This document shows, one piece after another, positions 34,590-46,742 of a DNA stretch of 64,000 bases. Under the pieces are notes generated by a model that had not been told where the DNA came from, did not search any database, and saw only the letters and a program-made list of their open reading frames with translations. The stretch is from Meghimatium bilineatum (lineage: Eukaryota; Mollusca; Gastropoda; Stylommatophora; Philomycidae). How positions within the stretch are numbered: the stretch's first letter is position 1; each line of letters starts with the position of its first letter. The stretch lies in the NCBI GenBank assembly GCA_034231615.1, contig CM067322.1, forward strand, positions 100,897,587 to 100,961,586. The letters run 5' to 3'. The translations under genes were made by a program, and so were the position numbers.

Positions 34590-37060
34590 ATAAGGAGTAG
34601 GTCCGTTGGTCCGTTTGGTCCATATTGGGTTCGTTAATATACCTCATATAACAAATTACGGTCCATGGAGAGGTTGCTCAGAGGTCGTGCTACAGGTTTG
34701 TGTGATCCGTTAATATAGCTCATATAATAATATACGGCCCATGGAGAGGTTGTGCAGAAGTCCTGCTACGGGTCCGTTTTGTCTGTTAATATAGCTCATA
34801 CAACAATATACTAAGTACGGAGAGATCAGGCAAAGGTCCGTTTGGTCCGTTAATATAAGTCAAAGAGCAAAATACTGATCGTGCAAATGTGGCGTCTTGT
34901 TACATTATTGGATGAGAGGTGGGGTACGGAGAGGACGTGCAAAGGTGGCATCATGCACCGCGATGTTACATAACTGGCTTTAATATAGCCCAAATAACAA
35001 TAAACGTATCATACAAAAGTCGGGTAAAGGTCGTCACTTTTTACTTATCCGTGTAATATATACCTCATATAACAATATTGAGCTGCGAATGTGCGGCCGC
35101 ATGTGCTGAGTATCCCCGCATATTCAATATGGTGGATATGTGAGGTCACCGATACCGGCCGAACCGACCGGCGGCGGGGTATGGTCCGTAGCGATACCCG
35201 CTGTCTGTGGTTGAATCCGGTCAAATTGTGTATCTAATGATGAAAATGTGTGTGTGTGGGATGGGGGGTAGTTGGTAGTGGCATTTTCCCTTTAGTTGTT
35301 ATGCTGATACAAGAAGCTGGGCTCGCGATAAAGAAATTTTCCATTGCGACTTCCAGCGAATGAGGTCAGCATAGCTCCACCTTTCCCACGTGTGTCCGTG
35401 GGGGGTGAGTATTAACATTTATGACCTTATCTGTGTAGTGGGTATGTTGGGGTTTTCCACTGAAATTTATTTATGGCAATATCTTTTGTATAAAACAAAC
35501 CAAATTTAAACAACATGTGAAAGATCACGCAAAGTTCAGATCATAAAACTGCCAGATGCAATATAATTGCTGTCGCGGAAACTAGCTAGAGCAGTGTAAT
35601 TAATACATGATTGTGGTTAGGGTGCTGTGGAGATGATAATAAGAATACGGTATGGGTGCTGTAAGAAAGGTTAAAGGAACGTGTGTGTGAGGGGGTGATT
35701 GGTAGTTTCATTTTTCCTTTAGTTGTTATGCTGAAACAATGAGCTGGGCTCGTGATAAAGAAAATTTCCACTGCGACTTGCAGCGAATGTGGTCTGCACC
35801 TTCCTCCACTTGTGTCGTTGGGGATGAGTTTGGTGAGTATTAACATGTTATGACCTTATCTGTGTAGTGGGTATGTTGGGGTTTTTCCACTGAAATGTAT
35901 TTATGACAATATCTTTTATATAAAATGAAGCAATTTTAGACCACATGTGAAAGAGCACCAAAGGTTTAGATCATAAAACTGACAGATGAGCTATAATGAC
36001 AGTCGCGGAAACTAGCCAGAGTGTAATTAACACATGGTCATGGCTGGGGTGTTGTGAAAATGGTAATAAAAATACAGTATGGGTGCTGTAAGAGAGGTTA
36101 CATGCACGTGTATGTGAGTGGGTGCTTGGTAGTGACAATTTCCCTTGAGTTGTTATGCTGATACAATGATCTGGGCTCGTTATGAAGACCATTTCCACGG
36201 CGACATCCAGTGAATGAGGGCACCATAACCACACCTTTCCCCACTTGTGTCGGTGGTGTGAATTTTGTGGGTATTAACATGCCCTTATCTGTTTAGTGGG
36301 TATGTATGAGTTTTTCTACTGGAATTTTTCCACATGATTATCTGATTGGTTTGCAACTAGCACACATGTCGTGACATCCCAGTATGTGAAAGTCACACAG
36401 CTTGTAATTTTATACGTGGGGTTTTCCTAATCACTAAATCACCTGTCAAGATTCCACACGACCATGGCACTTTTAGTAGCCGAAATGCTTCCTAACCAGA
36501 AAAGCAGCTGAGATCGCCAACGCGGTTCGCTGCCTACAGCCATTGATCGCTAAAAAGACCCTTACGTTTAAGAGTACAAACAGACATGCCAAAGTGTTTA
36601 ACGACCAAGAAACCACGCATGGGAAACTGCGGTACACCCATAAAAACCTATTAACTTAAATATAATCAAGAGTGTTCGGGATTTGATAAACAACCACCCA
36701 CTACCATGAGAAAAATATACACATACACACACAAATTCACACTGTAATCGGACATTAGCAACAGCTGAATGGGAACACCCTTTATTATTTTAGCTTCTGT
36801 TTCTATATATATTTACTATACGCAAATTTGGTGTTCAAAAATGACGAATCCCGAGCCTGATTGGCCTATACTATTATTTTCAATATTAATATACTTACAC
36901 AAAAGATATTTATATTATTATTTAATTTACACATGTAAGTATTTTAAAACAGTACCGGCCTTTAAATGAAATATAAACAGTTAAAATACACGGTTGCGTC
37001 AGAATATATAACAACGCTACCTATTGGAATTATTACTATCACGCACGGCACGTTGATACA
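34590..37060 (-). repeat. Diverged relative of the palindrome's outer arm
   Basis: Matches the left arm and its flanking array in the same order. 34620-35080 corresponds to 5440-5880, and 35090-35230 to 5890-6010 (GACCGGCGGCGGGG block). 35270-36310 is the roughly 475-bp unit repeated about three times, against about two in the arms. 36750-37050 corresponds to 7170-7260 plus 8500-8690. The TA tracts, the LINE scrap and the zinc-finger gene are missing. This shows the arms belong to a dispersed repeat family and are not unique host sequence. Confidence 0.8.
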
Positions 37061-37289
37061 GCGTGCTGGTGGCTAGGTGTGAAACAGGTGTTACAACTAA
37101 AATAACCGAAGTCCTCATAGCGGGTAATAAACGACCGTCTCGGTATGCACACATTGTGACATGTGATATGGGGTCAGACGAGAACAAAATACTTTGGGAT
37201 TAGAAACGAGAAATGCATAGATGAACCAATATAATTCATATATATTTTTAAATAATATTTACAAAATTTCAACTCCCGTTAACATCGGT

Positions 37290-38870
37290 TGCGAGGTGTG
37301 TTTTTTTACGCCTATAAACTTTGTTTTTGTGTTTAATCGTACAAGGCGAGTTTTCCCGGAAAGAAACAACCATCTCTGTTTGACCATATCACATATATAT
37401 TTCATAATAATACCCACGTGGAAGACAGGTAATGGAGTTCTACTTGATGACGACTAACACACTATCACTGACGTATGTCTTCATGAATTAATATGGTATA
37501 CACAACAAAACACAGAATATAATCATACAAATGACAATACACAGAACATAATCGACGTTTCGGGCCAATAAGCCTTTTTCAAGATACGCTCATAACATAC
37601 AAACATAAAAATACCACAAGTAGAAATGAATGCACTACAACACGCGTGTGCCAGTGAAATATTATAGTGAGATACCGGAAGGATACGAACAGGAAGTACA
37701 CAAAGACGATAATATAGGTGGAACGAGAGAAATAAAACGATGACGTAAATGGCGGCACAAAATGAATAAAGACAAAGACCAATCCGATCGAGAACTAAGC
37801 ACAAGAGTGGTCGGAATTGAGTCCAAATGGCTTGTGGGTACCCAATACAAAAGTGAGACGGTTTTCTAGGGCGTACCTAGATCTATCATCGGTGGCGCAG
37901 AATCTGATGGCAGTGACCTGAATGTCAAGGACACCACGGTGGCCATCGCCGCTGAAGTGGTTAGCCACAGGAGTGGGTGTTCTGTGTTTAATGGCATGCA
38001 GGTAGTTACAGAAGCGGTCGCTCAGTCTAAGGCCAGTATCAAAGATATATTGCTTACCACAGTGTATACATACAATCACGTAAATAACAATTCACAATTA
38101 ACAATTAACGAGATTCACATGTAAAGGCCTCATCGATGGAGAAATTGGCCTTGGGAAATGAGATGGAGCGCATCTGAACCACATAAGAACATGTGTTGCA
38201 ACGAACGGTACCGAAATGGTCAGGTTCAGAGGACCTGAGGTGACTGTGGACCAAGATGTCCTTCAGATTTTTGTCGCGCCTATAGGTCACCAGAGGTAAG
38301 TTGTGGAAAGCGTCAAGGGTGTCAGAATCAGACTGGAGAAGGGAACAATGTTGAAGCAGGATGCGACGGACAGTCATGTTATGGGGATGGAAGGTAAGAA
38401 CACGTTTAACCCTATCAGAGGAGGAGGAAGAACCCTGGGAATTATTCAAGGTATCAAGGCGAGATAGCTGGCGTACACGGAACAGCTGTGAGTGGGGTAG
38501 AGAGTTGCGACAGGCGGGAGGATGAGAAGTAGTCTAGAGCAAAAAGCCATGTGCATCAGTAGACGGATGTGTTGAGGTGAGGGGGGGGGGTGATTAGTGA
38601 CAATGTGCATCAGTAGGTTTATAGTAGACGGATGTGTTGAGGTGAGTGGGGGTGATTAGTGACAATGATGTCCAGGAAATGGACAGAGGTGGTGGAAATG
38701 TTAGATGTGAATTTAATAGCGGGGTTGAAATTGTTTATGAAGAAGATGAAGCGAGACAGTTCTGTATCTGTCATATCAGTAATACCTATCCCATCATCAA
38801 TGTATCTGTGGAAAAGAGATGGGAATGGGCCATCGTAGGTCGACCAAACTAGATGTTCAATATGTCACAT
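37290..38870 (-). mobile_element. Penelope-like element, copy 1 (minus)
   Basis: The minus strand encodes the RT end with RYIDDGIGITDMTDTELSRF near 38800, LVTYRRDKNLKDILVHSHL near 38270, and a GIY-YIG endonuclease region (CGKQY near 38050, then LRLSDRFCNYLHAIKHRTP). The 3' region holds AAAAAGGCTTATTGGCCCGA. Order RT then GIY-YIG is the Penelope layout. It is a decayed fossil with several breaks and no N-terminus. Confidence 0.85.
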
Positions 38871-39670
38871 TCCGAAGGAGGCCTTTACATGTGAATATCG
38901 TAATGTTATTTACGTGATCATATGTAAACGCTGCGGTAAGCAATATATTGGTGAGACTTGCCTTAGACTGAGCGACCGCTTCTGTAACTACCTGAATGTC
39001 ATTAAACACAGAACACCCACTCCTATGGCAAACACTTCAACGGCGTTGTCCTTGACATTCAGGTCACTGCCGTCAGATTCTGCACCACCGATGATAGATC
39101 TAGATGCGCCCTAGAAAACAAATTCATTTTTGAGTTGGGTACCATTAAGCCATTTAGACTCAATTCCGACCACTCTTTTGCTTAGTTTTCGGTCGGATTA
39201 ATATTTGTCTTTAGTCATTTTGTATTCCGCCATTTATGTCATCGTTTTGTTCCTTTCATTCCACCTATATTATCGTCTTTGTGTACTTCCTTTTCGTATC
39301 CTTCCGGTATCTCACTGCCATATTTCCCTCGGACACGCTTGTTGTAGTGCATTCATTTCTACTTGTGTTATTTTTATGTTTGTATGTTATGTGCGTATCT
39401 TGAAAAAGGCCTATTGGTCCGAAACGTCGATTATGTCCTGTGTATTGTCATTTGTATGATTATATTCTTTGTTGTGTTGTGTATACCATATTAATTCATG
39501 AAGACATACGTCAGTGATAGTGTGTTAGTCGTCATCAAGTAGAACTCCATTACCTGTCTTCCACGTGGGTATTATTATGAAATATATATGTAATGTGGTC
39601 AAACAGAGATGGTTATTTCTTTCCGGGAAAACTCGCCTTGTAAGATTAAACACCAAAACAAGTTTATGTC
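38871..39670 (+). mobile_element. Penelope-like element, copy 2 (plus, 3' part)
   Basis: Starts at the GIY-YIG region (IICKRCGKQYIGETCLRLSD near 38920) and runs through the 3' UTR to about 39670. It mirrors copy 1, so the two lie head to head with the joint near 38870. It is short and decayed. Confidence 0.83.
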
Positions 39671-41150
39671 TGAATTGAACATCTTGAACATCTAGTTTGG
39701 TCAACCTACGATGGCCCATTCCCATCTCTTTTGCACAGATATATTGATGATGGAATAGGTATTACTGACATGACAGAAACAGAACTGTCTCGTTTCATCA
39801 AATTCATCAACAATTTCAACCCCACCATTAAATTAACATTTAACCTCTGTCCATTTCCTGGACATCATTGTCACTACCCCCCCCCCCGTTAACTCAGCAC
39901 ATCCGTGTACTATAAACCTCCTGATCCACATGACTTTCTGTTCTACACTTCTTCTCATCCTCCCGCCTGTCGCAACTCTCTACTCTACTAATTGTTTCTT
40001 GGCCTTCGTTGCTTATGTAGCGATGACGACGATTTTCTCGACAAATCCTCTGGGATGATCGACTTCTTCCGTAGACGTTCCTTCCCGACAGCATTCTTTC
40101 ATTGGCTTGGCTCTGTGTGCGCTAGCTATCTCGCCTTGATACCTTGCATAATTCCCAGGGTTCTTCCTCCTCCTCTGATAGGGTTAAACTTGTTCTTACC
40201 TTCCATCCCCATAACTCGACTGTCCGTCGCATCCTGCTTCAACATTATTCCCTTCTCCAGTCTGATTCTGACACCTGTGCCGCTTTCCACAACTTACCTC
40301 TGGTGACCTATAGGCGCGACAAAAATCTGAAGGACATCTTGGTCCACAGCCACCTCAGGTCCTCTGCACCTGATTATTTTGGTACCGTTCGTTGCAACAC
40401 ATATCCTTATGTGGTTCAGATACGTTCCATCTCATTTCACAAGGCCAATTTCTCCATCGATGAGGCCTTTACATGTGAATCCCGTAATGCTATTTACGTG
40501 ATCATATGTAAACGCTGTGGTAAGCAATATATCGATGAGACTTGCCTTAGACTGAGCGACCATCTGCATGCCATTAAACACAGAACACCCACTCATGTGG
40601 CTAGCCTCTTCAACGGCGATGGCCACCGTGGTGCCCATGACAACCAGGTCACTGCCATCAAATTCTGCGCCACCGATAATAGATCTAGGTACGCCCTAGA
40701 AAACTGTTTCATTTTTTAGTTTGGTACCATCAAGCAATTTGGACTCAATTCCGACCACTCTTTTACTTAGTTCTCGGTCGGATTGGTCTTTGTCTTTATT
40801 CATTTTGTGCCGCCATTTACGTCATCGTTGTGTTCCTCTTCCACCTATATTATCGTCTTTGTGTACTTCCTGTTCGTATCCTTCCGGCATCTCACTGCCA
40901 TATTTCACTGTGACATGCTTGTTGTAGTGCATTCATTTCTACTTGTGGTATTTTTATGTTTGTATGTTGTGCGTATCTTGAAAAAGGCCCATTGGTTCGA
41001 AACGACGATTATGTCCTGTGAAATGTCATTTGTATGATTTTATTCTGTGTTTTGTTGTGCATACCATATTAATTCATGTAGACATCCGTCAGTGATAGTG
41101 TGTCAGTCGTCATCAAGTAGAACTCCATTACCTGTCCGCCACGTGAGTAT
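39671..41150 (+). mobile_element. Penelope-like element, copy 3 (plus)
   Basis: Begins in the RT domain (VDLRWPIP near 39700, KFINNFNPT near 39810, a HDFLFYTSSHPPACRNS segment near 39930), then LVTYRRDKNLKDILVHSHL near 40330, the GIY-YIG region near 40500, and the shared 3' UTR to about 41150. It directly follows copy 2 in the same orientation. Partial and broken in several places; the best preserved of the three. Confidence 0.85.
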
Positions 41151-41419
41151 TATTTTCAATTATGTTCTACTACCGGTACTTCTTTCTATTGATATATATT
41201 TCATTAACTTTATTAAAAAACCAATTATTATTTACGTTTTCATAGCGTCTGTATACAAAACAACTCAATAAACACATCCATATTTTGAACAACAAAACCT
41301 GTGTCGGCTCTAAAATATTTACAGCTGGTAGATTAAGCTGTCAGTAAAAGCTCCTTTAAAATAATTAACGACTGCACATTTTACTAGCCTTAACCATAGA
41401 AATGTTGGGTGATTAGATT

Positions 41420-41760
41420 TTATGATATGAACTTTGGGTGACATTTCACATGTGGTTTACAATCGGTTTCCTTTATATAAAAGATACTGGCAGAAATAAT
41501 ATTATGTATGTAATCAATCTATACAGTGTATATTTATATTCCGAAAACACACCCCGTCTGTACCCATCCAACAAAAATAATGTTATATATATAAATATAT
41601 ATATATTTACACAAACACATAGTTGCACATATTTTCAAAGAGCTCGAGCGTGTATTAATTCTTTAGGAAACAAACATTCTGCGTCTATACGCATTCTCAA
41701 ATGCCCACATTCGATCGAGGGCTTCCAATATGTTACCAAGCACGTACCATGGTTGCCACA
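41420..41760. repeat. Fragments of the palindrome-arm family
   Basis: 41420-41500 matches 17150-17220 of the right arm (CACATGTGGTTTACAATCGG type), while 41640-41740 matches 8400-8490 of the left arm (GAGCGTGT, GCGTCTATACGCATTCTCAA). The two pieces therefore sit in opposite element orientation. Together with 34.6-37.06 kb they bracket the Penelope cluster. Confidence 0.6.
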
Positions 41761-41764
41761 CAAT

Positions 41765-42075
41765 TCGACTTTTTAATAAGCAATATTTATAAAGACCAAT
41801 TTTTTTTTTAATGGCCGCCATAATATTACGCCTAATATTTATATATTATAAATACACACACACAGAAACATACCTCTTTTGTGCTTTTATTCAAGTGGGG
41901 CTCGCAGTGTAAAAACCGACCACCTCTGATAATGAACCTTAAAACTTGGTAATTTATTAAATTGAATTATTGGTTAACAAGCATAATAAATACCACTCAT
42001 AATATGAGTATTGACTAAGAAGGCTGTACTAGCAGACCTATAAATGTACTGAATCACCTGAAACGTCTAATCTTT
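41765..42075. other. No gene recognised
   Basis: AT-rich unique sequence with a short CA run near 41855. Confidence 0.5.
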
Positions 42076-42129
42076 TGTTCATGGCACGCAACATAAATTC
42101 TAGCTCTATGCAGATGCGGTACCATCTTC

Positions 42130-42390
42130 AAACATGTCTCTGCTGCGCTGTCAAAAAAAAACGGTCAATACTGCATTTTACCAGTTCAGTCGTTGCAGGG
42201 AGCGGATTGAATAGCTGTGTGATAAAGGCCTCATGCTCTTGCTGTCGCCACGTCATGTATAGGATGAGTTTTTTAATTTACCCTCAGACAGAAAAAAACC
42301 CAGTCCTTACCGAGGATCGAACTCTAAACCTCACTCGTGTGAGACTAGCGTTCTAACCTCTTGGCCATGCGCCATGTCCAAAAATTCTCA
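42130..42390 (-). repeat. tRNA-derived SINE (Val-like head)
   Basis: On the minus strand GGCGCATGGCCAAGAGGTTA holds a pol III A box (TGGCCAAGAGG) and, about 40 bases on, a B box (GAGTTCGATCC). The part between resembles a tRNA-Val anticodon arm with CTCACACG. A T run and a body without tRNA similarity follow to about 42130. Internal promoter plus non-tRNA body fits a SINE better than a tRNA gene. No second copy is in the window. Confidence 0.6.
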
Positions 42391-42394
42391 CTCT

Positions 42395-42905
42395 AGCTAT
42401 TATTTGTAGCTAGTGTTTAACAGACACAAAGCGCTAGTACGCGTAATGCCCATTTTGTATACTGTGGTTATTCGAACTTCACCTAAACACTATTAAGCTG
42501 GGTATGGGATAACAACCATTTAGGGTGATTTGGGTGCTTGAATTAACTTGCCTAGCTTATGACCACAACCACGACTGGTCTCTAGTGTTATCTTGGACTG
42601 TTTTTAACCCTTGTATGAACTGGTTCTGGTCTCAACTGGCTCGACCTATAGATCTGGAATGATCTGGTCTTCTTGATCTGTGGATAACCTCTGAGCTCTG
42701 CAACTGGTGATAACCTTGGACCTCTGGGTTTTACACCGGTTATATATAACAATAATACAAAAATAACTAAACAGACAATATACATATATAACACTTAAAC
42801 TAGAGCAAGAAAATAATTGACAGACTAGTTGTTCTTTCAGAGATATAATACATACTTTATTTATGGATCGCATACATTTTCCAAAATAAATAAGAAAAAA
42901 TAATG
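42395..42905. other. No gene recognised; poly(A) signal for the next feature
   Basis: Unique sequence. At 42855-42860 the minus strand has AATAAA, about 50 bases past the stop of the frame at 42907-43412. Confidence 0.5.
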
Positions 42906-42906
42906 T

Positions 42907-43412
42907 TCATGGCATAATTGTCTGTTGATAAAAAGGCGCCACGGCGGGTTGTGTTCTTTGTCTCTTGGTGGGTTTGTGTTTGGTCTTTTTCTGTTCTGGT
43001 TGGGTGTGGGTTGATGTTGATACAGGAAGTTCAGGTTCGTAGTCGGGGGTGAGATACATCTCTAGGTTACCAAAATACTGGTCGTTGGTTGTATACGTCT
43101 CTAGGTTACCAAAATACTGGTCGTTGGTTGTATACATCTCTAGGTTACCAAAATACTGGTCGTTGGTTGTATACATCTCTAGGTTACCAAAATACTGGTC
43201 GTTGGTTGTATACATCTCTAGGTTACCAAAATACTGGTCGTTGGTTGTATACATCTCGTTGGTTGTATTAACAACTGTGTTTGAAGCGCCATAGGTGTTT
43301 GAAACTGGAGCAGTTGACTTGAGTTGTATGGCAAAAACACCACAACCTCTATCAAATTCTCACAGAATGACATCTCGTAGGTCTACAAGGTTTACAAAGT
43401 CTTGCGGACTCA
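42907..43412 (-). CDS. Hypothetical repeat-bearing protein, possible last exon
   Basis: The minus-strand frame starts with MSPQDFVNLVDLRDVIL, meets one in-frame TGA, continues as EFDRGCGVFAIQLKST and a Ser/Thr/Asn-rich stretch, then five to six 13-residue repeats of YTTNDQYFGNLEM (39-bp unit). It ends in a Lys/Pro/Gln-rich tail and a stop. AATAAA follows about 50 bp later. The non-repetitive flanks stay in one frame, which a plain minisatellite would not explain. The TGA could be a mutation, a sequencing error or an intron boundary. I do not recognise the family. A host gene's last exon or a transposon ORF are both possible. Confidence 0.35.
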
Positions 43413-43429
43413 TTGTGATGCCGGTTCTA

Positions 43430-43540
43430 GTTGGTTACTTGTTGCAGTTTCTGTCCATGTATGTTTATGTTTAATTCTTGTTCTTCTGTGTCTTTGCTGA
43501 TTATCCTGGTTTTGGTTTTTTTGGATAATGGTTGTCGTTT
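43430..43540 (-). pseudogene. LINE family C fragment
   Basis: The minus strand encodes KTKTRIISKDTEEQELNINI followed by HGQKLQQVTN, the same stretch as KTMIISKDSEVQELNINIHG at 57.8 kb. About 100 bp long. Confidence 0.75.
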
Positions 43541-43799
43541 GTATATTGAATTTGCCTTCGACTGACAAAGACGCAGTACAATTGCTGCAGTCACGAGGAG
43601 TACTTGCGAGCGGAAATGTATGCGCACAGTATCATAGGCCTACTATGACATTGAACTATTATTGTGACGATCGAATTCGCTGGAAATTCAACGTTGCAAA
43701 ACATCATCAACGAATAAATGTGTACTTGCCTTCAATTTTCAAGGATGCCATTCAAGAAAATTTGCCGTTTCGTTATAGTTTGGTATACCAGACAAAAGG

Positions 43800-44036
43800 C
43801 AATCTTCTTTTTTTTTGGCCACTTCATGAGACAGGCAGGTTTAGAGAACATAGTCACAACAGGCAAAATGGAGGCAGCAGAGACAGAGGGCAACAACGTG
43901 AGAAAATATTAGACAGTTTAACAACCTGACCCGGTAGGAAAACAACATCGACTTTGATACATAATACTGTGGACAGAGAGCTGTGGAGAGCCATGACCTC
44001 CTACGCCAGCAGGCATGGCACCTGATGATGATGATG
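43800..44036 (+). pseudogene. LINE C-terminal fragment with GAT tail
   Basis: In shifting frames: GHFMRQAGLENIVTTGKMEG, RGQQREKILDSLTTW, and RELWRAMTSYASRHGT with a stop. It ends in a TGATGATGATGAT tail. Typical end of an APE-type LINE protein; different family from its neighbours. Confidence 0.7.
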
Positions 44037-44268
44037 ATACCAGATGACCAATGCAGAGTGATGTTCGCTTATAGTTAATGAGTTTGCCTCTCTTTTGGAG
44101 AGACGTGCCCCATTCAACCAGCAGACAAAAAAGTCCAATTAGGTTATATCAAGACACACTACCATAAAATATTAGAGGTAATAAAGACCCCCAAAAAATA
44201 TATTAAGGACATTCTTTAGTGATGCTTGCGTGTAGTAGATTGAATAAATACAGCGGTAGAGAGGAATG

Positions 44269-45699
44269 ATGATAACACACTACAAAACTTGCTGTCTCTT
44301 ATGAATGATGTCTGGTGCAATGAAAATCCACATCAACAATCGAAAGACGGTATCATCATCAAACTCCCCAAGAAAGGCGACCCCTCAGACTACAACAACT
44401 GGCGGGGTATCACCCTATTATCAGTCATAGGCAAGGTCTTCCTAAGCATCATATTGGAAAGATTAAAGAATGCTGTTGATAAACTACTCAGAGAAGAACA
44501 AGCAGGCTTTAGATCAGCTCGCTCCTGCACAGACAACATATTTTCTCTTCGCATCATCATTGAAGAATCACTCGAATTTCAATCCCCGCTCATAATCAAC
44601 TTTGTTGACTTTGAAAAAGCATTTGATATTCTTCATCAGCCTACGTTATGGAATATTCTACAGCAATACGGTTTTCCTACTAAAATAATCAATGTTATAA
44701 AGGCATTTTACACCAACTCACATTGTTGTGTTCAAACAAACACTGAGAAGTCAGAATGGTTCCAAGTTGTTACGGGCGTTAAACAGGGATGCATCATGTC
44801 CCCATTACTTTTCTGCATCGCTATTGATTGGGTCATGAGAAAGAGCACTGAAAATGAGCTGACAGGAATAAAAATGGATTAATAATACCGTTCTCGAAGA
44901 TCTTGACTACGCAGATGACCTGGCCCTTTTGAGCGCAAACCACACAGATGCTCAATCTAAGCTTGACAATCTCCAACACTACTCAAATCAGATAGGGTTG
45001 AAAATCAACACATCAAAAACTCATATACTAGATTTTACGAGATCCAACGACAACATAGAAATTCAAAATGTCCCATTATTAAAAGTCAACAATTTTACAT
45101 ATTTAGGCACCAATCTAGCATTGGATGGAGACTCATCAAAAGAAATTAGACACCGTATTGCCCTTGCAGCGGGTGCTTTCAATAAACTACGCAACATCTG
45201 GACGTCAAACACACTAAGAAACACCACAAAACTCAGGTTGTTTAACTCCAACATCATCCCTATTCTATCATATGGGTGCGAAAGTTGGAAAGCCACAAAA
45301 GCCACAGATAAGAGACTCGACTCTTTGGAAACAAATGCCTACGTACCATTATGAATGTTAAGTGGAGTGACTTTAAATCTAACACTACTATAAGAGAGGA
45401 AAGCAAACAAACCTATATATCTTCCTTCATTAGACAAAGGCGTTGGACTTACATCGGCTATGTTCTCAGAATGAACAGCCTAAGAATCCCCCAGCAGTCA
45501 CTATATTGGGTGCCACCTGGAGTAAGAAGAAGAGGGAGACCTAGAGAAACTCTACGAAGAACCATTAATAGAGAAGGCATGTCAATGAACCTAAACAACA
45601 CGCAACAATTGAAAAACCTGGCAACACAAAGACAGAAATGGAAAGCTATGGTTTCTGCCCTATGCGCCGCCTATGGCCCTGGAGGAACATAACATAACA
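44269..45699 (+). mobile_element. LINE A-related element, 5'-truncated, with TSD
   Basis: Plus-strand order: KLPKKGDPSDYNNWRGITLL (44370), RT motif 2 (EEQAGFRSARSCTDN, 44500), motif A NFVDFEKAFD (44600), motif B GVKQGCIMSPLLF (44780), motif C DYADDLALLS (44905), YGCESWK (45280) and the RRGRPRETLRRTI tail (45530), then an ATAAC-type tail. The endonuclease and fingers are missing. A stop near 44880 and a frame change near 45350 break the frame. It is flanked by TAGAGAGGAATG (44257-44268) and TAGAGTGGAATG (45700-45711), a 12-bp target duplication with one mismatch. Confidence 0.9.
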
Positions 45700-45711
45700 T
45701 AGAGTGGAATG

Positions 45712-46045
45712 CATTCCTCGTGAGGTATGCTTGCACAGTATGTCACATCGGAGAAGGCATGACTGTTCAAAATGATGAAAGTCTATTCTTTAAGAGAAGT
45801 CTATTCTCCAAGAGAAAGTGAAACCTGGGTTTTACACTCATACAACCCTCTAATTAAATAACCCCCTCCCCACGTATTGTCTTGACATATTTATATATGT
45901 AAAATCGCCCAATAATAATTAGATATTCCAATGGGAGGTAATACATAAATAAATAGTGAGCAAAAATCATTTGTCTCCCTTTCAATGTAGTTACCAACTA
46001 GAATTCATTAAATCGGAAAGGGGGATTTGCGTTAGAATTAGTCCT
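45712..46045. other. No gene recognised
   Basis: Unique AT-rich sequence between the LINE and repeat S. Confidence 0.5.
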
Positions 46046-46047
46046 AA

Positions 46048-46212
46048 CACTGAATCTTCTTCTTCAGTGTTCATTCTTAAACTCCCACTAGATCTCCCTT
46101 GTAGCAGGGCAATGGTCCTACTAGATTTCCAGCAGGATGTAGTCCAAAGAATGGAAATGTGTTGTGTCGTGGTTTTATTTGCGCTAATGACCCGACACAT
46201 CCATCTTCAGTG
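46048..46212 (-). repeat. SINE-like repeat S, copy 3
   Basis: Reverse complement of the form at 32418-32573. On the minus strand it starts GAAGATGGATGTGTCGGGTC and ends GAATGAACACTGAAGAAGAAG. Best preserved copy in the window. Confidence 0.87.
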
Positions 46213-46740
46213 GAACACACTGAATCTACCCCCCCCCCTCAAACTCCTAAATCCTAGCAGTAGCTCATATTTTTAAATTACAAACACCATTAAATCGTTG
46301 CAAACTTTACGCATAGCTACTATTAGCCATTTTGAATTCCGCAACAAGTGTCTGCAAATGATGTCATTTCATTGAGCGCTGTAAATGTGCCTGAACCAAA
46401 GAACACAGATATTGACTGTGTGAAATATTTTAAGTTTGTTTCACATCTCGTTAATTGACAGTATATACATGAACCCTTGATCACCGAATGTTCCATGTGG
46501 GCATCACATCATAACATCAGCGACATATTGATGACCCATTTAAAATTGTAATATTTAAAGCTTTCTGCTCATAATAAAATATAATGATCAGGTAATTATC
46601 GCAGTGGCACAAATTAGCATAACGGCAAATGAAATATAGTTGGGTGATGTTGATGAAATGATCCCTTTAGCTGTTAGGTAGCTCTTGACACATGATGATG
46701 ATGAAATCATCTCTTTAGCTGTGAGCAGGAAGTTCTTGAC
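46213..46740. other. No gene recognised
   Basis: Unique sequence. A roughly 50-bp imperfect duplication at 46640-46740 (GATGAAATGATCCCTTTAGC against GATGAAATCATCTCTTTAGC) precedes the next LINE fragment. Confidence 0.5.
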
Positions 46741-46742
46741 AG

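Noticed and set aside
42290-42390. Functional tRNA-Val gene
   Set aside because: A and B boxes are present but the acceptor stem does not close by eye and non-tRNA sequence follows, which fits a SINE head better.
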